Shown piece by piece: positions 17,419-25,223 of a DNA stretch of 53,497 nucleotides (within the stretch, counting starts at the first letter, position 1; the number at the start of each line of letters is the position of its first letter). Location: the NCBI GenBank assembly GCA_002070395.1, contig MWDE01000015.1, positions 1 to 53,497 of the forward strand, read 5' to 3'. Made by a program: the position numbers and the translations under genes. A model generated the notes under the pieces. That model was not told the origin of the DNA, did no database searches, and worked only from the letters and a program-made list of their open reading frames with translations. The DNA comes from Synergistetes bacterium ADurb.Bin155. Its GTDB lineage: Bacteria > Synergistota > Synergistia > Synergistales > Thermovirgaceae.

Positions 17419-17948
17419 TCCTTGTAAAGCCCCCCGATCCTGGGTATGGGCCAGTAACGGATAAAGGCGGGGCCCTTGATGTTCGCCTCCGGGACAAAAC
17501 CCCAGAAACGGCTGTCCTGGGAGTGGGGCCGGTTGTCCCCCATCATGAAGTAGTGCCCCTCGGGCACCTTCATGGGCCCGAAGCTCAGGTTGTCGTGGTT
17601 CTTAACGTAGGGCTCCTGGAGGGGTTCCCCGTCGATCAGCACCGTGCCCTCGACGATCTCCACGGTCTCCCCCGGCAGGCCTATCAGCCTCTTTACGAAG
17701 TCCCTCTTGGGGTCCAGGGGGTACTTGAAGACTATGATCTGCCCCCGCTTCGGCTCCGCGAAGGAGTACCAGAACTTGGCCACGAAGACCCTGTCCCGGG
17801 GCAGGAGGGTCGGGATCATGGAGCCGCTGGGTATCCAGAACGCCTGTATCACCAGCGCCCTCAGTACCAACGCCAGCACCAGCGCCCAAAGGATGGTCTC
17901 TATCGTCTCTCGCCACCAAGGTTTCGCCGCCAAGATTAAGCCCCCCAA
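17415..17948 (-). CDS. lepB: Signal peptidase I
   Basis: A 177-residue type I signal peptidase that cleaves exported preproteins at the outer face of the membrane. One N-terminal membrane helix (about 15-35) precedes the catalytic Ser43 in PSGSM and Lys86 in the FVKRLIGLPGE motif. GDNRPHSQDSRFWG is the conserved box E. The start is a TTG at 17946-17948 preceded by a G-rich ribosome site. It is short like Firmicutes SipS-type enzymes. Confidence 0.93.
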   Translation of the reverse strand: MGGLILAAKPWWRETIETILWALVLALVLRALVIQAFWIPSGSMIPTLLPRDRVFVAKFWYSFAEPKRGQIIVFKYPLDPKRDFVKRLIGLPGETVEIVEGTVLIDGEPLQEPYVKNHDNLSFGPMKVPEGHYFMMGDNRPHSQDSRFWGFVPEANIKGPAFIRYWPIPRIGGLYKE

Positions 17949-17972
17949 ATGAAAATTACCCCCCGCCGGGCC

Positions 17973-18512
17973 TCAGGGCAACTCCGTGAGCCTCACGGAG
18001 CAATAGCCCGACACGGCTATTTCCGCGACCTTCTTCTTGCCTGGGGTATAGATATACAGGGTGAAAGCCGGGGTCATCGTATGCCACGTTGGAGTATAAC
18101 ACTTGGACTGCGCCGCGGTCGACTTGAAGTAAACTAGGCACCTGTCGTTCGTCTGGTATCGCTCGTACTCCGAGGGGTTGTACCAATGGACCAGGAATTC
18201 CTTCCTGAAACCCGACAGATACTGTACGTCAAAAGCCCTGCGGTGCAGAAGCGCCCTCATCAGGGTCCTCTCGAGGTGCCTCGTTAGTTTCCTGGCCTCG
18301 GCCCTGGCCGCCGGTTCACTGCCGGCCCTCTGGGACAAAAGCCCCGCCATGATCGGGTAAAAGGTCAGGGACAGGGCCGCCATGAGGGAGAGCACCACGA
18401 CGGCCTCCACCAGAGTGAAGGCCCTTCTTGACCGCGGGCTCCAAAAAGCGGGGAGCCCTTTTCCGGCCCCCCGCGACGGTCCTTCTATTTCCTCATCGAT
18501 GGGTTCCGGCAT
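17973..18512 (-). CDS. Type IV prepilin-like protein with a long leader
   Basis: About 180 residues. A prepilin cleavage motif, SRRA-FTLVEAVVVLSL, is followed by a hydrophobic helix and a C-terminal domain with few conserved features. The leader before the site is unusually long (about 31 residues from the ATG at 18510-18512, or 41 from 18542), and the residue at -1 is Ala instead of the usual Gly. No other pilus genes are near. It overlaps the end of iorB, so translation may be coupled. A minor pseudopilin or competence pilin is plausible beside dprA and comM. Confidence 0.7.
   Translation of the reverse strand: MPEPIDEEIEGPSRGAGKGLPAFWSPRSRRAFTLVEAVVVLSLMAALSLTFYPIMAGLLSQRAGSEPAARAEARKLTRHLERTLMRALLHRRAFDVQYLSGFRKEFLVHWYNPSEYERYQTNDRCLVYFKSTAAQSKCYTPTWHTMTPAFTLYIYTPGKKKVAEIAVSGYCSVRLTELP
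18436..18458 (-). other. Stem-loop inside the prepilin leader
   Basis: On the minus strand, a 7-bp perfect stem GGGCTCC/GGAGCCC with a 9-base loop lies 35 bases after the iorB stop, within the leader codons of the prepilin-like gene. It has no T run, so it is not a normal terminator. It could reduce read-through or translation from iorB into the downstream genes. Confidence 0.45.
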
Positions 18513-19050
18513 AGCCCAGGTCCACCGCTTTGAGGTTGTCATCGACGAATTTCGATGGAGCCAGGGCCTTGACCGCTTCGCGCACCTCTTCGATCGTCAC
18601 GTTCCCCACCCCGGCGCCGCAAAGAGCACCCAGGATGAGGACGTTCAGGAAGAGGAAACGGCCTCCCATCTCGGCTTTAAGGATATCGTAACCCTTTACG
18701 GGGTAAACCTGGACCTTCCGCTCTGCCAGCCACTTCCCCAGGGAGGGGTTCTCCAGGAAGGAGGGGTCGTGGGTGTTGACGACGGCGCTCCCACCCTGCT
18801 TCAGGAAGTGGAGGTTCCTCACGGCCTCGTTCTGGTCGAAGGCCAGGAGGACATCGGCGTCGCCGGCCTTGACCAGGGGGCTTAAGTGATCGCCCATCTT
18901 GAAGTGGCTTATCACCGAACCGCCCCGCTGGGCCATCCCGTGGACCTCGCTGCCTATGACGCCCTCACCCCTGGAGAGGGCGATGTGACCGAGGACCCGG
19001 CTTGAAAAAAGTATCCCCTGTCCTCCTATCCCGACGATAACGTACTGCAT
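18493..19050 (-). CDS. iorB: Indolepyruvate ferredoxin oxidoreductase, beta subunit
   Basis: A 185-residue gamma-type pyruvate oxidoreductase domain with the N-terminal YVIVGIGGQGILFSSRVLGH motif and GMAQRGGSV. With IorA it oxidatively decarboxylates aryl pyruvates to aryl-acetyl-CoA, passing electrons to ferredoxin. This is a typical step in anaerobic fermentation of aromatic amino acids. It starts 2 bases after the iorA stop. Confidence 0.93.
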   Translation of the reverse strand: MQYVIVGIGGQGILFSSRVLGHIALSRGEGVIGSEVHGMAQRGGSVISHFKMGDHLSPLVKAGDADVLLAFDQNEAVRNLHFLKQGGSAVVNTHDPSFLENPSLGKWLAERKVQVYPVKGYDILKAEMGGRFLFLNVLILGALCGAGVGNVTIEEVREAVKALAPSKFVDDNLKAVDLGYAGTHR

Positions 19051-19052
19051 GG

Positions 19053-20921
19053 CTAGGCTTCCTCCCCTTCCACAGCGAGGATGGCCCCGTGGGGGCAGAC
19101 ATTTATGCAGACACCGCAGTTTATGCAGAACCTTTCATCGATGTAGGCTTTTTTGGTTTTGTCGTCGAAGACCAGCCCGGGGCAGTTGAAGAAGTCGATG
19201 CAGAACCTGCAGCCGATGCACTTTTCCGGGTCCACCGTGACGGGTATCACCGCCTGCTTCTGCCGGAGCAGTATGCAGGGGTGACGGAAGATGACCACCG
19301 CCGGCTCCCCGTGGGTCCTGGCGTGCTCCCACGCCTCCTTGACGAGGACCCTCGAAGCCGAGATATCGTAGGCCTCGGTGGTCCTGACCCAGCTGACGCC
19401 GCATCCCCTGACGGCTCCCTCGAGGTCGACCTTTCGCCCCGCCTCCCCTTTCCTCAACTTGTCGCCGATGCCCGGGTGGGACTGGCCGCCCGTCATGGCC
19501 GTGAGGCTGTTGTCCAGTATGGCCAGGACGAAGGCGTGCCTGTTGTAGACGGCGCTGACAAGCCCGGGGAGACCCATGTGGAAGAAGGTGGAATCCCCAA
19601 TGGTGGCCACGATGGGCTGTTCCTTGCCGTCGGCCCTGTAGGCCATGAAAAGGCCCGACGACTGGGTTATGGAAGCGCCCATATCGACCACGGAGTCGAC
19701 CATGCCCTGGTTCACGGCGAGGGTGTAGCACCCGATGTCGGAGGGGTATATGGTCTTGGCTCTCGGCAGGGCCTGCATGATGGAGAAGAAACTCGCCCTG
19801 TGGGGGCAACCGGGGCAGAGCATCGGCTTCCGGGGCGTGATGCCCAGCTCCTCGGCGGCCTTCCTGAGTTCCTCCGAGGCTCCCACGGGGGGCTCCTCGT
19901 CCAGGGCCCTGCAAAGTATCCCTTCGATCACCTCCGGTAGAAGTTCCCCCGCGCCGGGGACCCAGCCGTTCCATCTCCCCTTGACTCTGGTCCGGTCATT
20001 GAGCTGCATCTCGATGACGGGGTAGGTCTCCTCGAGGATGAGCACGTTGTCGTGCCTCGAGATGAAGTCCTCCACCATTTTGAGCGGAAGCGGGTGGGGG
20101 GTCCCTATCTTCAGCACCGAGACCTCCTCGGAACCCCAGGCCTTGAGTATATCCATGACTATCGCGAAGGACACGCCACCGGCGATGACCCCCAGCCTGG
20201 CCTTTTTCTTCGAGGGAACCTCGTAGTTGTAGCGCGGGTACCCCGTCTCGAACTCCTCGCGGATGGCCTCACGCTTGGCGTTGAGCCGCGGGTGGCTCAC
20301 CCTGACGATCGCTGGCAGGCACACCCAGCGCTTGGGGTCCTTCTCGAAGGAAGCGGGCCTGGAGATATCGATCACGTCTTTCAGCTCCACGGCCTGGCGA
20401 CAGTGGTCGACCCTCACGCCGGGGCGCAGCATCGTGACAACCCTGTGCCTCTCGGAGAGGTCGTAGGCATCGAAGACCATCTCCTTCGCCTCGACGGCCG
20501 TCGCCGGGTCAAAGCAGGGGATCTTGGCGAACATTGCGAAGAACCGGCTGTCCTGCTCGGTCTGGGAGCTGTGGGGCCCCGGGTCGTCGGCAGCCACGAG
20601 CAGGAACCCGCCCTTTATATCAAAGTGGGCCACGCTCATGAAAGGGTCCGCGGCCACGTTGAGCCCGACCTGCTTCATGACCGCGCAAGAGCGCTTCCCT
20701 GCGAAGGAAGCCCCGGCGGCCATTTCGAAAGCTACTTTCTCGTTGGCCCCCCACTCGACTACGGTTTTGGTACCCAGGTCGTCGGCCCACTTAGCGACGG
20801 CGGGCAGAATCTCCGACGACGGCGTGCCCGGGTAGGCGGCGGCCACCTCGCAGCCGGCCTCGACGATGCCCCGGGCGATCGCCTCGTTGCCAAGGAGGAT
20901 CGCTTTATTGCCCACGTTCAA
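19053..20921 (-). CDS. iorA: Indolepyruvate ferredoxin oxidoreductase, alpha subunit
   Basis: A 622-residue TPP enzyme. The N-terminal pyrimidine-binding domain (GNEAIARGIVEAGCEVAAAYPGTPSSE) and the C-terminal TPP-binding domain (CPGCPHRA; GDSTFFHMG; DNSLTAMTGGQ) frame a middle linker. A C-terminal ferredoxin domain binds two 4Fe-4S clusters (CIGCRFC...CP and CINCGVCINVCP). It overlaps the thioesterase gene by 17 bases. Confidence 0.95.
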   Translation of the reverse strand: MNVGNKAILLGNEAIARGIVEAGCEVAAAYPGTPSSEILPAVAKWADDLGTKTVVEWGANEKVAFEMAAGASFAGKRSCAVMKQVGLNVAADPFMSVAHFDIKGGFLLVAADDPGPHSSQTEQDSRFFAMFAKIPCFDPATAVEAKEMVFDAYDLSERHRVVTMLRPGVRVDHCRQAVELKDVIDISRPASFEKDPKRWVCLPAIVRVSHPRLNAKREAIREEFETGYPRYNYEVPSKKKARLGVIAGGVSFAIVMDILKAWGSEEVSVLKIGTPHPLPLKMVEDFISRHDNVLILEETYPVIEMQLNDRTRVKGRWNGWVPGAGELLPEVIEGILCRALDEEPPVGASEELRKAAEELGITPRKPMLCPGCPHRASFFSIMQALPRAKTIYPSDIGCYTLAVNQGMVDSVVDMGASITQSSGLFMAYRADGKEQPIVATIGDSTFFHMGLPGLVSAVYNRHAFVLAILDNSLTAMTGGQSHPGIGDKLRKGEAGRKVDLEGAVRGCGVSWVRTTEAYDISASRVLVKEAWEHARTHGEPAVVIFRHPCILLRQKQAVIPVTVDPEKCIGCRFCIDFFNCPGLVFDDKTKKAYIDERFCINCGVCINVCPHGAILAVEGEEA

Positions 20922-21348
20922 CCACCTCTTCCGATGAAGATCTGGATATTTCCTTCAACCAGCCGTAAAAGGGTTCCGGTTCCCTGAGGAGCCGACCGTC
21001 GGGCCCGCAGAAAGCGTGCCTGGTCCACCCCTCCGCCGCCAGGCGGTTGCGCTCTTCTGACGTCACGGTATAGCCGAAGGTGATGCTGTGAGAGGTCACC
21101 TCCCGGATGCTCGTCTTGATATGGACCCTCTCGTCATACTTCAGGGGGTTCTTGTACCGCACGTAGGCTTCCACCGCCGGCAGGAAGAACCCCTGTTCCT
21201 CCCATTCGCTGTAGGGGGTTGAAAGGGACCGGCAGAACTCGGTCCTCCCTATCTCGAACCAGGAGAGGTAGTTGCCGTAATAAACGACCCCCATCTGGTC
21301 CGTCTCGCCGTACCTCACCCTGATGACCGTCGTGACGACGGGCCCCAT
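20905..21348 (-). CDS. YbgC/FadM-like acyl-CoA thioesterase
   Basis: A 147-residue hot-dog fold thioesterase with VRYGETDQMGVVYYGNYLSWFE, in which the Asp of the family motif is the catalytic residue. It is first in the transcript with iorA and iorB. That suggests it releases aryl acids from the aryl-acetyl-CoA made by IorAB, although substrate specificity cannot be read from the sequence. Confidence 0.88.
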   Translation of the reverse strand: MGPVVTTVIRVRYGETDQMGVVYYGNYLSWFEIGRTEFCRSLSTPYSEWEEQGFFLPAVEAYVRYKNPLKYDERVHIKTSIREVTSHSITFGYTVTSEERNRLAAEGWTRHAFCGPDGRLLREPEPFYGWLKEISRSSSEEVVERGQ

Positions 21349-21382
21349 GGCCCCGCCTCCCTTTAGGCAAACTTCCCAAAAA

Positions 21383-21410
21383 AGTATAGGTCATGAGCGG
21401 GGAAAAACAA
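21383..21410 (-). promoter_or_regulatory. Promoter for thioesterase-iorA-iorB
   Basis: On the minus strand, TTGTTT (-35) and TATACT (-10) are 16 bases apart, 34 bases before the thioesterase start. The -35 lies within the T run of the iscU terminator, so a transcript ends and the next begins within about 30 bases. Confidence 0.6.
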
Positions 21411-21432
21411 AAGGGCCCGATGACGGGCCCTT
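21403..21432 (-). terminator. Rho-independent terminator after iscU
   Basis: A 9-10 bp stem (AAGGGCCCG/CGGGCCCTT) with a very short loop is followed on the minus strand by a T-rich run. It lies about 50 bases after the iscU stop and ends the iscS-iscU transcript. Confidence 0.85.
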
Positions 21433-21481
21433 CAGGCTTCACGAAAATCACTTAAGGGTCTGCTGCTGCCCCGTGGGTCTC

Positions 21482-21880
21482 TCAGGACTTCGGCGCGGCG
21501 GCGCCGGACTTGGCTTTCTGCTTCGCCCGGTAGTCCTCGATGGCGGCCTGGATGCCCTCCTCGGCCAGCAACGAGCAGTGGACTTTCTGAGGGGGGAGGC
21601 CCCCCAGGGCGTTCACCACGTCCTTGTTAGATATGGCCAGGGCTTCGTCCAGGGTGAGCCCCTTGACCATCTCGGTGACCATCGAACTGGAGGCTATCGC
21701 TGATGCGCAGCCGAAGGTCTCGAAGGAAATATCGGCGATCCGGTCGTCCTTGACCTTGATATAGATCTTCATGATATCCCCGCACCGGGGGTTGCCCACC
21801 TCTCCCACGCCGTCGGGATCCTCCATCCGGCCGGCGTTCTTGGGGTTCATGAAGAGTTCCATCACTTTTTCGGTGTACAT
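21482..21880 (-). CDS. iscU: IscU/NifU-type Fe-S cluster scaffold
   Basis: A 132-residue scaffold protein on which 2Fe-2S and 4Fe-4S clusters are built. The three ligand cysteines are Cys33 (NPRCGD), Cys58 (FGCASA) and Cys102 (KVHCS), with Asp35 after the first. A short Ala/Lys-rich tail follows. It lies 4 bases after the cysteine desulfurase gene. Host anaerobes use the pair for many ferredoxin-type enzymes, such as IorA here. Confidence 0.93.
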   Translation of the reverse strand: MYTEKVMELFMNPKNAGRMEDPDGVGEVGNPRCGDIMKIYIKVKDDRIADISFETFGCASAIASSSMVTEMVKGLTLDEALAISNKDVVNALGGLPPQKVHCSLLAEEGIQAAIEDYRAKQKAKSGAAAPKS

Positions 21881-21884
21881 GGCT

Positions 21885-23060
21885 TCACCCCCTGGTTTTC
21901 CATAGCGGAGACAAGGCCCTGAGGTCGGCGACGATCCTCTCCAGGTTCTCCGCCACGTAGACTATATCCTCTTCGGTGGTATCCTTGCCCAGCGAGAAGC
22001 GGAGCGAACCGTGGGCCACCTCGTGGGCAAGGCCCATAGCGAGGAGGACATGGCTCGGCTCGAGGCTCCCCGAAGTGCAGGCGGAGCCGCTGGAAGCGCC
22101 GATCCCGGCGGCATCGAGGCGCAGGAGCATCGATTCCCCCTCGAGGGAACCTATGCAGAAACTGGCCAGGAAGGGCAGCCTCTGCGTGGGATGCCCCGTC
22201 AGGAAGGCTTCTTCTATCGAAGAGGTAACCCTTTTGATGAGCAGATCGCGGAGGCGGGCCTCCTCGTCGATGGAGCCGTCGGCAAGGCGCCTCACGGCCA
22301 GTTCGGCCGCGGCCCCGAAGCCCACGATACCGGCGGTGTTCTCGGTGCCGGACCTGAGGCCCCGCTCCTGTCCCCCGCCGTGCACGATCGGCTCGACCCT
22401 GACGCCCTTGCGGAGGTAGAGGCCCCCTACTCCCTTGGGGCCGTACATCTTGTGGGCCGACATGGTCAGCATATCAACGCCCAGATCCTGGACGTTAAAG
22501 GGCACATGGCCGGCGGCCTGGACCCCGTCGACGTGGAAAAGGATGCCCCTGTCGCGGCATATCTTCGCCGCCTCGGCCACGGGCTGGATCGTGCCGACCT
22601 CGTTATTGGCGAACATCATGGAGAAAAGGATCGTGTCGGGCCTGATCGCCTTTTCCAGCTCCGTCACACTGACCAGGGCCTTATCGTCCACGGGCAGAAC
22701 GGTGACGTCGAAACCCTGCTTGTCGAGCCACCCGAAGGCGTCCATCACCGCGTGGTGCTCGATGGCGGTGGTAATCACGTGGCGCCCCTTGTCCTTGCGC
22801 ATTGATGTGCTTCCCTTGATGGCGAGGTTGTCGGCCTCGCTCCCCCCGCCGGTGAATATCACTTCGGAGGCATCGGCCCCGATCAGGGCGGCGACCTTCT
22901 CCCTGGCCTCGTTGACGGCCTTCCGGGCCCTTCTCCCCCAGGCGTGGAGGCTATTCGGGTTACCGTACTCCTCGGAAAAGAAGGGGAGCATCGCTTCGAG
23001 TACGCCCCGGTCGACGGCCGTCGTGGCCGAATGGTCCATGTAGACCTGTCTTTCTGTCAT
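21885..23060 (-). CDS. iscS: Cysteine desulfurase (IscS/NifS)
   Basis: A 391-residue PLP enzyme that takes sulfur from cysteine for Fe-S clusters and thiolation. The PLP lysine is in TMSAHKMYGPKGVGGLY. The active-site cysteine is in the flexible loop SSGSACTSGSLEPSHVL, which has the NifS/IscS length. VYMDHSATTAVD starts the protein. It may also deliver selenium for SelD, which matters if the window's UGA codons are selenocysteine. No IscR gene adjoins it. Confidence 0.93.
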   Translation of the reverse strand: MTERQVYMDHSATTAVDRGVLEAMLPFFSEEYGNPNSLHAWGRRARKAVNEAREKVAALIGADASEVIFTGGGSEADNLAIKGSTSMRKDKGRHVITTAIEHHAVMDAFGWLDKQGFDVTVLPVDDKALVSVTELEKAIRPDTILFSMMFANNEVGTIQPVAEAAKICRDRGILFHVDGVQAAGHVPFNVQDLGVDMLTMSAHKMYGPKGVGGLYLRKGVRVEPIVHGGGQERGLRSGTENTAGIVGFGAAAELAVRRLADGSIDEEARLRDLLIKRVTSSIEEAFLTGHPTQRLPFLASFCIGSLEGESMLLRLDAAGIGASSGSACTSGSLEPSHVLLAMGLAHEVAHGSLRFSLGKDTTEEDIVYVAENLERIVADLRALSPLWKTRG

Positions 23061-23085
23061 TGGTATCGCCTCGGATCTCTTTTTA

Positions 23086-23099
23086 TTAGGCTAACCTAA
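23086..23099. promoter_or_regulatory. Palindromic operator candidate before iscS
   Basis: TTAGG-CTAA-CCTAA is a perfect 5-bp inverted repeat with a 4-base spacer. It lies 12 bases downstream of the iscS -10 box and 26 bases before the start codon, over the expected transcription start. A repressor bound here would block transcription. The binding protein is unknown; an Rrf2/IscR-like or Fur-like regulator would fit the gene function. Confidence 0.5.
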
Positions 23100-23110
23100 C
23101 TTCCATGAAG

Positions 23111-23139
23111 AGGATACAACTCTTTCGGTCGAAGGTCAA
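23111..23139 (-). promoter_or_regulatory. Promoter of iscS-iscU
   Basis: On the minus strand, TTGACC (-35) and TATCCT (-10) are separated by exactly 17 bases. The -10 is 50 bases upstream of the iscS start. Confidence 0.7.
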
Positions 23140-23185
23140 TACCTCCCGCGTTTTTTCTTTTCTCGGCGAGGGCCGCTTCTTTCCT

Positions 23186-23602
23186 TCATTTCTCGCAGTA
23201 GACCTCGTGGACCATCATCAGGCAGGCACCCTTCACCACCTCGTAACCTCGGGCCTTCAGGGCGGCCTCGGCCACGTCGTTCTCGGCCCCGGGCTGCATC
23301 CATATTATGGGTTTGTATCCCAGCTTATCGAGGTCCTCCAGCACTGGCTGCTGCCGGTCGGGGGATATGAAAAGCCCCAGTATGTCGAACTTCTCGCCGA
23401 CCTCCGTTATGGAGCCAAGGCAGGGGAGGCCCTGGATATCCTCTCCGGCGTAAGAAGGGTTGACGGGGAAGAGCCTGAAGCCTTCCTCTTTCAAGTACTC
23501 CATGACGCCGTGGACGGCCCTCTCCTCCTTGGGCGAGGCGCCGGCTACGGCCACCGTGGAGGGGGAGCAGACGTACTTTTCTATGATCTCTTCCATTTTC
23601 AT
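23186..23602 (-). CDS. CoA-binding domain protein (YccU-like)
   Basis: A 138-residue single-domain CoA-binding Rossmann protein. It has STVAVAGASPKEERA near the N-terminus, VNPSY after the second strand and PIIWMQPGAEND near the end, as in YccU/YneT and the N-terminal domain of succinyl-CoA ligases. Its biological role is unknown. It stands alone between iscS and an exported protein. Confidence 0.88.
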   Translation of the reverse strand: MKMEEIIEKYVCSPSTVAVAGASPKEERAVHGVMEYLKEEGFRLFPVNPSYAGEDIQGLPCLGSITEVGEKFDILGLFISPDRQQPVLEDLDKLGYKPIIWMQPGAENDVAEAALKARGYEVVKGACLMMVHEVYCEK

Positions 23603-23762
23603 GGGGTAAGCCTCCTTCCGGTGCCAGGACCGTGAAACGCCGGCAGGCGGTGGCTAACCGGCGGGCAAGAAACAGACCACCACCGCCCTCGTATCCCGGA
23701 TATCGCGCTGGACACCGTACGTCTTTTGAACAATCCCCGCGACGCGGGGCGGAAGATCAGCC

Positions 23763-24161
23763 TCAGGTGCTCGTCATGCCCTCGAAGGGCGTGAACATGA
23801 GCGAGGCTGGAGCCTCCTTCAGATCGATACGGAACTTCACCTTGACGGACTTGCCCGAGGCAAGCCTCATCTCGGTGCCCCTCTGGGCCAGGTTGTTCAC
23901 CATCTCACCATTAACCCCGTAGATGCCCACCAAAATGCCCGGGGCGACGACATCGCCGTCGCAGACGTTCTTCACGACGGCCTCGCCGGAAAGACGACCC
24001 GTCTTTAGGTCGAACTCCCATTCCGCCCCCGTCAGTACAACCTTCAGTTCGCCCGGCACCCCGCAACCCCCCTGGGCAAAGGCGGCGCCCGATACCAGCA
24101 AAAGAGCCGTGGCCAGTATCATCGGTAAAACAGCGGCACGGATCAACTTCATCGATGACAC
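23763..24161 (-). CDS. Exported protein of unknown function
   Basis: A 132-residue protein with a clear signal peptide (basic start, hydrophobic residues about 8-28, cleavage after AFA before QGG). The mature part looks like one beta-sandwich domain with two cysteines (GGCGVPG and KNVCDGD) that could form a disulfide. The pattern of a conserved hydrophobic VVKNV segment recalls FxLYD-type domains, but the match is weak. GGAGGTG precedes the start. Confidence 0.65.
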   Translation of the reverse strand: MSSMKLIRAAVLPMILATALLLVSGAAFAQGGCGVPGELKVVLTGAEWEFDLKTGRLSGEAVVKNVCDGDVVAPGILVGIYGVNGEMVNNLAQRGTEMRLASGKSVKVKFRIDLKEAPASLMFTPFEGMTST

Positions 24162-24201
24162 CTCCGCTTCCGTTTAGTCTCGATACGCACCCGGCAATTC
24201 G

Positions 24202-24231
24202 TTGGCTTATTCTAGCAGAATTCATTATAAT
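24202..24231 (+). promoter_or_regulatory. Promoter of tRNA-Ser
   Basis: TTGGCT (-35) and a perfect TATAAT (-10) are 18 bases apart; the tRNA begins 12 bases after the -10. Confidence 0.75.
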
Positions 24232-24242
24232 TGATTGCCGTC

Positions 24243-24330
24243 GGAGGGCTGGCCGAGTGGTCGAAGGCGGCTGACTTGAAATCAGCAGGGGCGCAAGTCT
24301 CCAGGGGTTCGAATCCTCTGCCCTCCGCCA
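24243..24330 (+). tRNA. tRNA-Ser(UGA)
   Basis: An 88-base class II tRNA with acceptor GGAGGGC/GCCCTCC, a long variable arm, the T-loop signature GGTTCGAATCC and encoded CCA. The anticodon loop CTTGAAA reads UGA, so it decodes UCA-type serine codons. It is a standard serine tRNA, not the selenocysteine tRNA (which would have anticodon UCA and a longer acceptor arm). Confidence 0.95.
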
Positions 24331-24498
24331 GTTTTTGGTTTTCTTTTCTTGCAAAACCTTTCTTGCCCCTAGGGTTTCCCCCGGGAAAGGACACACCGGA
24401 AATCGAAATGGTAGGATAGGATCGGGCCGGTAGCCGGCTGTGCCGCTTCCTGGCTTCGACCCCTTTGCGATTGAACTCGAGCTACCGGAGGGATCTCC

Positions 24499-25128
24499 AT
24501 GAAGTGCCATCTCTGCAAAGACAACCCTTGCTACGAAGGGAACCCATGCAGGAAGACCGACAGCGTCCCCCTCTATGATGACCCCGTCGACAGGAAGATC
24601 CTCAAGACCGCGGCCGATGTGGAGGCGCTCTTTTACAGGGAGGCCTGCCGGGTCGACGAAACGATGGAGTTCGCCAGGAGAATGGGTTACAGGTCCCTGG
24701 GGATCGCCTTTTGCCTGGGTTTCATAAAGGAGGCGGGGATCCTCGCGGGGATCCTGGAGGGGGAGTTCCACGTCCATTCCGTCTGCTGTAAGGTCGGCAG
24801 CATCGAAAAATCCACCTTCGGAATGGCTGAAAGGCCCTGGATAGGCAAGGTCTCCTGCAATCCCATAGAACAGGCGAGGATACTGGCCGAAGAGGGTACG
24901 GAGTTCAATATCGTCCTCGGACTTTGCGTGGGCCATGACTCACTTTTTTATAAGCATTCAAAGGCCCCTGTTACGACCCTGGTCGTGAAGGACAGGAAGC
25001 TGGGGCACAACCCAGTGGCGGCCCTTTACTGCCCCTACATCCGCTCGGAACTCGGCAGGCCCCTGAAGGAAAGACCCCTGGAAGGAAGCAGTGCCTCCAC
25101 CGTCGTCGATCATTTGAGGGGAAAATAA
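24499..25128 (+). CDS. DUF1847 (metal-binding) protein
   Basis: A 209-residue cysteine-rich protein. The N-terminus CHLCKDNPCYEGNPC is a likely metal or Fe-S site, and further conserved cysteines occur in VHSVCCKVG, VSCNP, LGLCVGHD and YCPYIRS. DUF1847 proteins are found in anaerobes and are of unknown function. The ATG follows CGGAGGGATCTCC. It is one of the few plus-strand genes and ends at a hairpin shared with the facing gene. Confidence 0.88.
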   Translation: MKCHLCKDNPCYEGNPCRKTDSVPLYDDPVDRKILKTAADVEALFYREACRVDETMEFARRMGYRSLGIAFCLGFIKEAGILAGILEGEFHVHSVCCKVGSIEKSTFGMAERPWIGKVSCNPIEQARILAEEGTEFNIVLGLCVGHDSLFYKHSKAPVTTLVVKDRKLGHNPVAALYCPYIRSELGRPLKERPLEGSSASTVVDHLRGK

Positions 25129-25156
25129 AGCCCCGGCCCTCCCGAACCGGGGCTTT
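25127..25156. terminator. Bidirectional hairpin between converging genes
   Basis: A 10-bp perfect stem AAAGCCCCGG/CCGGGGCTTT with a 10-base loop lies at the stop of the DUF1847 gene and 70 bases past the stop of the MmgE/PrpD gene. Its own A/T ends give short U runs in both directions. Confidence 0.6.
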
Positions 25157-25223
25157 CCAGTTGACGACGTTACCTGTCCTTTCCTGGGGAAGGGCACCCT
25201 TCTTCCGCTACGGCTGCCGTTGC

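Noticed and set aside
24243..24330. tRNA-Ser as a possible selenocysteine tRNA
   Set aside because: The anticodon is UGA, not UCA, and the acceptor stem is a normal 7 bp, so it is an ordinary serine tRNA.
23911..24936. A 341-codon minus-strand frame spanning the tRNA-Ser gene and part of the DUF1847 gene
   Set aside because: It crosses a certain tRNA, its 5' part is the antisense of a conserved gene and its 3' part is a shifted frame of the exported protein. It has no family features.
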